A DNA stretch of 64,000 nucleotides from Williamsia faeni (GTDB lineage: Bacteria > Actinomycetota > Actinomycetes > Mycobacteriales > Mycobacteriaceae): assembly GCA_003202005.1 (NCBI GenBank), contig QJJF01000005.1, forward strand, positions 124,001-188,000. The letters run 5' to 3'. Made by a program: the position numbers and the translations under genes. Below, one piece after another: positions 60,539 to 64,000 of the stretch; position 1 is the first letter of the stretch; every line of letters begins with the position of its first letter. The notes under the pieces were generated by a model. The model did not search any database. It was not told the DNA's origin and saw only the letters and a program-made list of their open reading frames with translations.

Positions 60539-61147
60539 TCAGGCGAAGCGCAACACGTCGTCGTCGCTGAGGCGGGGAAGCCGGTCGAACCAGGGGTCCT
60601 TGCCCGGATGGCCGAGGTTGACCAGAAGTGTCGATTTCCAGCGGCCGTCGGCGAAGAACTCGGAATCAACACCGGCGGAATCGAATCCGGCCATCGGGCC
60701 GGCGGTCAGACCCACCGAGCGGACCGCGAGGATGAAGTACCCGGCCTGCAGGGTGCTGCCGAAGGTGCCCATCGAGGTACGCATGTCCTCGTTGGCTTCC
60801 AGTACGTCCTTCATCTCGGGCCGGAAGGGCAAGACGGTCGGGATGTGCTCGTGGAACGCCGAATCCATCGCCAGCACGGCGGTCACCGGTGCGCTGCGGA
60901 CCTTGGCGACGTTGCCCTCGGCGACATGTGGGAGCAGGCGTTCCTTGGCTTCGTCGCTGCGGACGTAGAGGACGCGCAGCGGCTGGGTGTTGGCAGCGGT
61001 GGGTGGCCACTTCGCCAGCTCCCAGATCTCCTTGAGCGCGGCGTCGCTGACCGGTTCCGAGCTGAAGGTGTTGGCTGTGCGAGCGTTGCTGAAAAGCAGC
61101 TCCCGCGAATGCGGGTCGAGCGCGGTGACGGTGTCGGCGTGGGTCAT
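60539..61147 (-). CDS. RutE/HadB-type nitroreductase family (malonic semialdehyde reductase-like)
   Basis: A 202-residue FMN nitroreductase-fold protein. RTANTFSSEPVSDAALKEIWELAKWPPTAANTQPLRVLYVRS, STLQAGYFILAVRSVGLTAGPMAGFD and LVNLGHPGKDPW match RutE-type enzymes, which reduce malonic semialdehyde to 3-hydroxypropionate. It is convergent with the NUDIX gene and 483 bp from the aminotransferase that would create its substrate, so it plausibly completes the pathway. GGAGTACATCATG gives the start at 61147. Divergent from an HxlR regulator. Confidence 0.88.
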   Translation of the reverse strand: MTHADTVTALDPHSRELLFSNARTANTFSSEPVSDAALKEIWELAKWPPTAANTQPLRVLYVRSDEAKERLLPHVAEGNVAKVRSAPVTAVLAMDSAFHEHIPTVLPFRPEMKDVLEANEDMRTSMGTFGSTLQAGYFILAVRSVGLTAGPMAGFDSAGVDSEFFADGRWKSTLLVNLGHPGKDPWFDRLPRLSDDDVLRFA

Positions 61148-61170
61148 GATGTACTCCGTTTTCTCAAGGG

Positions 61171-61213
61171 ACTACTAAAATAAAAGCGACTACGGATCAC
61201 TGTAGCAAACGGT
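61171..61213. promoter_or_regulatory. Putative operator between reductase and HxlR gene
   Basis: The divergent gap contains ACTACTAAAAT (61171-61181), also found at 62107 before the FUSC-type gene, and further on CTAC...GTAG (CTACggatcactGTAG) with dyad symmetry. This suggests regulator binding; which protein binds is unknown. Confidence 0.45.
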
Positions 61214-61224
61214 ATGCTGGCGTG

Positions 61225-61572
61225 ATGCCCCGGGAAATCGACGTCACGCACGAGCCGCGTGCCTGTGACGGCGCACTGCGGGATGCGTTCACCCTTCTCG
61301 GCAAGCGATGGAACGGCGTCCTGTTGGGAAGCCTGATGCACGGACCTGCGGGTTTTGCGGAACTACGCACCGCGATCGGTGGAATCAGCGACTCAGTGTT
61401 GTCGGGGCGGCTGGTCGAACTGGCTGAAGCCGGCGTGATCGAGCGCACGGTCGAATCGGGTCCTCCGGTGTCGGTGTCGTATCGGCTGACTCCGTCGGGT
61501 GAGGCCCTCATGCCGATACTCGAAGGGCTGACCCGATGGGCGGCCGGGAATCTGTGTACGCGAGAGAGCTAG
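61225..61572 (+). CDS. HxlR family transcriptional regulator
   Basis: A 115-residue winged-helix protein. It has the usual N-terminal Cys (RACDGALRDAFTLLGKRWNGVLLGSLMHGPAGFAELRTAIGGISDSVLSGRLVELAEAGVIER), with Cys14-like position close to that of oxidation-sensing HxlR/YodB proteins. ATG 61225 (GTG 61222 possible). Divergent from the RutE-like reductase, which it probably controls. Its end overlaps the MarR gene tail-to-tail by 4 bp. Confidence 0.9.
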   Translation: MPREIDVTHEPRACDGALRDAFTLLGKRWNGVLLGSLMHGPAGFAELRTAIGGISDSVLSGRLVELAEAGVIERTVESGPPVSVSYRLTPSGEALMPILEGLTRWAAGNLCTRES

Positions 61573-62099
61573 TGATTGTCGATCGAGCGGGAGATCTTGC
61601 GTAGCAAGGTGATCAGGATCGAACGTTCCTCGGCTGTCAGTGGCTGCAACAGCGCTTCGTCCCGTGCGAGCCGCCGCGGAAAGTGGGTGTCGACGAGCTG
61701 CCTTCCGGCATCGGTCAATTCGAGCAGGACGACCCGGCCATCCCTCTCGGACTTCTTGCGCTCCAACAGACCCAGATCGTTGAGGCGCTCGGTGAGCTTG
61801 GTGATCGAGGCACCGCTGAGCATTGTTGTCGACACGACCTCGCTGGCGCGCAGTGGTCGATCGGATCGCGCGAGCGCGCCGAGGACGTCGAACTCCGAGC
61901 GGCCGATCGAGTGGGCGTCGAGGTCCTTGTCCAGCTGATGGGCGAGGAGCGCGGAGATGCGGTTGACGCGCGCGATCACCTCGATGGGTTCGGTGTCGAG
62001 GTCCGGGTACGCGAGCGCCCATTCTCGGCTCACGCGTTCGACGACGTCGATCGGGTCGGTCTCTGGGCTCACGGAGCCATCGTAGGTCATGTTCGACAT
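61569..62099 (-). CDS. MarR family transcriptional regulator
   Basis: A 176-residue winged-helix regulator. Dimer helix region EPIEVIARVNRISALLAHQLDKDL, then FDVLGALARSDRPLRASEVVSTTMLSGASITKLTERLNDLGLLERKKSERDGRVVLLELTDAG with the wing SERDGR. ATG 62099 (or 62090). Divergent from a FUSC-type transporter gene, which it likely regulates through the operator between them. Confidence 0.9.
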   Translation of the reverse strand: MSNMTYDGSVSPETDPIDVVERVSREWALAYPDLDTEPIEVIARVNRISALLAHQLDKDLDAHSIGRSEFDVLGALARSDRPLRASEVVSTTMLSGASITKLTERLNDLGLLERKKSERDGRVVLLELTDAGRQLVDTHFPRRLARDEALLQPLTAEERSILITLLRKISRSIDNH

Positions 62100-62106
62100 T
62101 TACTTC

Positions 62107-62131
62107 ACTACTAAAATAGTTGTAAAGTAGT
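62107..62131. promoter_or_regulatory. Putative MarR operator
   Basis: ACTACT (62107-62112) and AGTAGT (62126-62131) form an inverted repeat with a 13-bp spacer, 8 bp from the MarR start and 3 bp from the FUSC start, so binding would block both. Confidence 0.55.
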
Positions 62132-62134
62132 TTC

Positions 62135-63274
62135 ATGCCGATCAGTGGAACCCTCTCCGACCATTACCTGCGCAGGCGGCGCGCATTGGCCCACTCGCTG
62201 ACGCCCGGTACCTGGCGCGACGCCGCGACGACGCTGAACCGTGGCCAGGCCACCGTGTGGGTGCCCGTTCGGGTTGGCATTGCGATCGCGGTGGTTTTTG
62301 TCGTCGGAGGATTGATCGGGCGTGGCGACATCGCGGGGTTCGCGGCGCTGGGCGCATTGACCTCGGCATTCTGCCGGGCTGATCCGTATCCCATCCGGAT
62401 GCCACGGTTGCTCGTGACCTCAGGAACGCTGGTGCTGTTTGTCGTTTTCGGAGCCGTGCTCGGCGCGGCCGGTGTGTCGATGCCGGTTCAGGTGGTCGCC
62501 ATGGCGATCGCGGCGGGCATTGCCGTCCTGGTGCTGGGTGCCTGCCGCATCGTCGGACCGGGGCCGGTGGTCATGATCTTCGCCGCAACTGCTGCGGTGG
62601 GCTTTGCGACGTCAGTTGGCGACGTCGTCGAGGTCGCTGTCGCCGCCGTGGTCGGTTCGGTCATCGGGGTCGCCGCCTCGCTGGCGCCGTGGATGTTCCT
62701 TGCTGCCCGTGGTACCGACCGCGACAGTCACGCACCGCGGGTGTCGGTGCGGGCCGATCTGCGACGCGTCACCGAGCCTGACCTGGTCACGACTGCGCTC
62801 CGCGTCGCCGTGGCGTGCGCTGTCGCGGCCGGTGTTGCGGCTGCCGCTGGGCTGTCGCATCCGATGTGGGCCGCCATGGGTGCTATCGCCACCCTGCAGG
62901 GACTGAGCTTCCATCTCAGTGTCCATCGCGGTGTTCAACGACTCATCGGAAACATCGCGGGTGCGTTGATCGCGGCGGGGTTGCTCGCGCTTCCGCTCGG
63001 CTATTGGGGTGCAGTGGTTCTCATCGTGCTGCTGCAGACCGCGGCGGAATTGCTGGTCACCATCAACTACGGACTGTGCTCGCTTGCGGTGACTCCGATG
63101 GCGTTGTTGCTCACCGCACTTGGTGCCGGCCTTACGCCGGACGTCGCACTGGATCGGGTGCTGGACACCGCAGTGGGGGTTGTGCTCGGAATTGTGGTCG
63201 GAGCGTTGACCATTGCGCGGCATGACACCGCGCATCACACCGTCGCTGGCGCGCAGGTAGTCGCCGCGCGCTGA
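62135..63274 (+). CDS. FUSC family membrane protein (aromatic acid exporter-like)
   Basis: A 379-residue membrane protein with two FUSC-like sets of helices: IAIAVVFVVGGLIGRGDIAGFAALGALTSAFCR, VLFVVFGAVLGAAGVSMPVQ and the later LRVAVACAVAAGVAAAAGLSHPMWAAMGAIATLQG with RGVQRLIGNIAGALIAAGLLALPLG (the FUSC_2 core). Relatives export aromatic acids or are of unknown function. ATG 62135 with almost no leader, so perhaps leaderless translation. Under the divergent MarR. Confidence 0.85.
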   Translation: MPISGTLSDHYLRRRRALAHSLTPGTWRDAATTLNRGQATVWVPVRVGIAIAVVFVVGGLIGRGDIAGFAALGALTSAFCRADPYPIRMPRLLVTSGTLVLFVVFGAVLGAAGVSMPVQVVAMAIAAGIAVLVLGACRIVGPGPVVMIFAATAAVGFATSVGDVVEVAVAAVVGSVIGVAASLAPWMFLAARGTDRDSHAPRVSVRADLRRVTEPDLVTTALRVAVACAVAAGVAAAAGLSHPMWAAMGAIATLQGLSFHLSVHRGVQRLIGNIAGALIAAGLLALPLGYWGAVVLIVLLQTAAELLVTINYGLCSLAVTPMALLLTALGAGLTPDVALDRVLDTAVGVVLGIVVGALTIARHDTAHHTVAGAQVVAAR

Positions 63275-63420
63275 CTTCGGTCTGGTGCTGAATGCCGGTG
63301 TCTCTTCTCCGACAATCCACACAATTCGGTCAATTCGGACTTTCCGATTCGATTACTTAGCAATACACAACTAATCTGGTTCGAGTAACTGCAACGAAGT
63401 GACTCTGGCTGGTGGTAGTG

Positions 63421-64000
63421 ATGACACGAACGACCCGCAGTTCCGACTCTGATCGGACCAGAATTCGCACCGCGGCCGAACTCGGTCCGCGTTACAAGTG
63501 GGTTGCCCTTTCGAACACGACGCTCGGGATGCTCATCGCCACGATCAATTCGTCGATTGTGCTCATCGCGTTGCCGGATATTTTCAAGGGCATCAACCTC
63601 AATCCCCTGGAACCGCAGAACACGAGCTATCTGCTCTGGATGATGATGGGGTTTCTGGTCGTCACGGCGGTCCTCGTGGTCAGTTTTGGCCGACTCGGCG
63701 ACATGTTCGGTCGGGCGCGGATGTACAACATGGGCTTCGCAGTGTTCACCGTGTCATCAATCTTCCTGGCGATCACCTGGTTCGACGGTGAGGCCGCCGC
63801 GATCTGGCTCATCGCCTGGCGTGTGGTGCAGGGCATCGGCGGTGCGTTTCTGATGGCGAACTCATCGGCGATCCTCGCAGACGCCTTCCCGTCCGATCAG
63901 CGTGGACTCGCCCTGGGTATCAACGGTGTCGCTGCCATCGCCGGATCATTTCTGGGCCTCCTCGTCGGCGGATTGCTGGCCCCGATCAACTGGCACCTGG
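63421..64000 (+). CDS. MFS transporter, DHA2 drug:H+ antiporter type (5' part, cut by window end)
   Basis: Reading from ATG 63421 the frame stays open to the end of the window (193 codons). The sequence after KWVALSNTTLGMLIATINSSIVLIALPDIF has GRLGDMFGRARMYNMGFAVFT (loop 2-3 motif A), WRVVQGIGGAFLMANSSAILADAFP and GINGVAAIAGSFLGLLVGGLLA (motif C), all diagnostic for EmrB/QacA-like pumps. The start is a good fit; GTG 63418 also possible. The 146-bp upstream gap holds no visible operator. Remaining two thirds lie outside. Confidence 0.88.
   Translation, partial: MTRTTRSSDSDRTRIRTAAELGPRYKWVALSNTTLGMLIATINSSIVLIALPDIFKGINLNPLEPQNTSYLLWMMMGFLVVTAVLVVSFGRLGDMFGRARMYNMGFAVFTVSSIFLAITWFDGEAAAIWLIAWRVVQGIGGAFLMANSSAILADAFPSDQRGLALGINGVAAIAGSFLGLLVGGLLAPINWHL

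Noticed and set aside
1-64000. CRISPR array, prophage, rRNA or tRNA genes
   Set aside because: No regularly spaced repeats, no phage structural genes and no cloverleaf or rRNA-like sequence were noticed on reading; the only mobile DNA is the IS481-like element.

Overview
High-GC actinobacterial DNA, probably from the mycolic-acid-containing Mycobacteriales; a Gordonia-like organism is my best guess. The guess rests on codon bias, GTG starts, a DUF222/HNH gene, a DUF2236 protein, many luciferase-like (LLM) flavin/F420 enzymes, an FbiC/CofH relative and an actinobacterial type of cysteine leader peptide. I see no rRNA, tRNA, CRISPR array or prophage. The genes are dense, and most lie in ATGA/TGATG-coupled operons.

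Layout. 0.1-2.3 kb: NCS2 uracil/xanthine permease and an alpha/beta hydrolase. 2.5-8.6 kb: promoter, SAM riboswitch and Cys-rich leader peptide ahead of an amino-acid-type ABC importer, then GNAT, MFS and quinone-reductase-like genes. 8.6-15.2 kb: FAD/NAD(P) protein, hydrolase, an atypical TauD-family protein (HxG instead of HxD), a hypothetical protein and a SulP permease. 15.4-23.4 kb: a CofH-like protein without the radical-SAM cysteines next to a Baeyer-Villiger-type monooxygenase and an AhpD-like protein, then an ECF41-like sigma factor and a MarR-controlled VOC/pirin/maleylacetate-reductase operon. 23.4-35.9 kb: two more SAM riboswitches, one driving five consecutive LLM monooxygenases, the other an oligopeptide-type ABC importer plus SsuD. 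35.9-39.0 kb: TerD, a DUF1445 remnant and 5-oxoprolinase PxpABC. 39.1-43.5 kb: a divergent two-component system and an ABC exporter. 43.6-48.6 kb: small housekeeping-type genes, an IS481-like element with an exact 15-bp target duplication and a frameshifted transposase, and a DUF222/HNH protein. 48.6-51.9 kb: an ADP-ribose module (NrtR-like regulator, ADP-ribosylglycohydrolase, macrodomain) with two perfect palindromes in the divergent promoter. 52-61 kb: reductive pyrimidine/hydantoin catabolism (MFS, GntR regulator, dihydropyrimidinase, F420-type LLM, carbamoyl-amino-acid amidohydrolase, omega-aminotransferase), then NUDIX and a RutE-like reductase. 61-64 kb: HxlR and MarR regulators, a FUSC-type membrane protein and a truncated MFS pump.

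How it fits together. The most striking theme is sulfur scavenging. Three SAM riboswitches, each directly behind a TTGAC(A/C/G)-type promoter, control two importers and six LLM monooxygenases. This suggests that when SAM (hence methionine/cysteine) is low, the cell imports organosulfur compounds and releases sulfite from them. One of the three leaders also encodes a Cys-codon leader peptide overlapping a hairpin, so it could sense both SAM and cysteine. No flavin reductase is visible nearby. The second theme is a pyrimidine-ring degradation operon in which an F420-type LLM sits where a dihydropyrimidine dehydrogenase would be expected.
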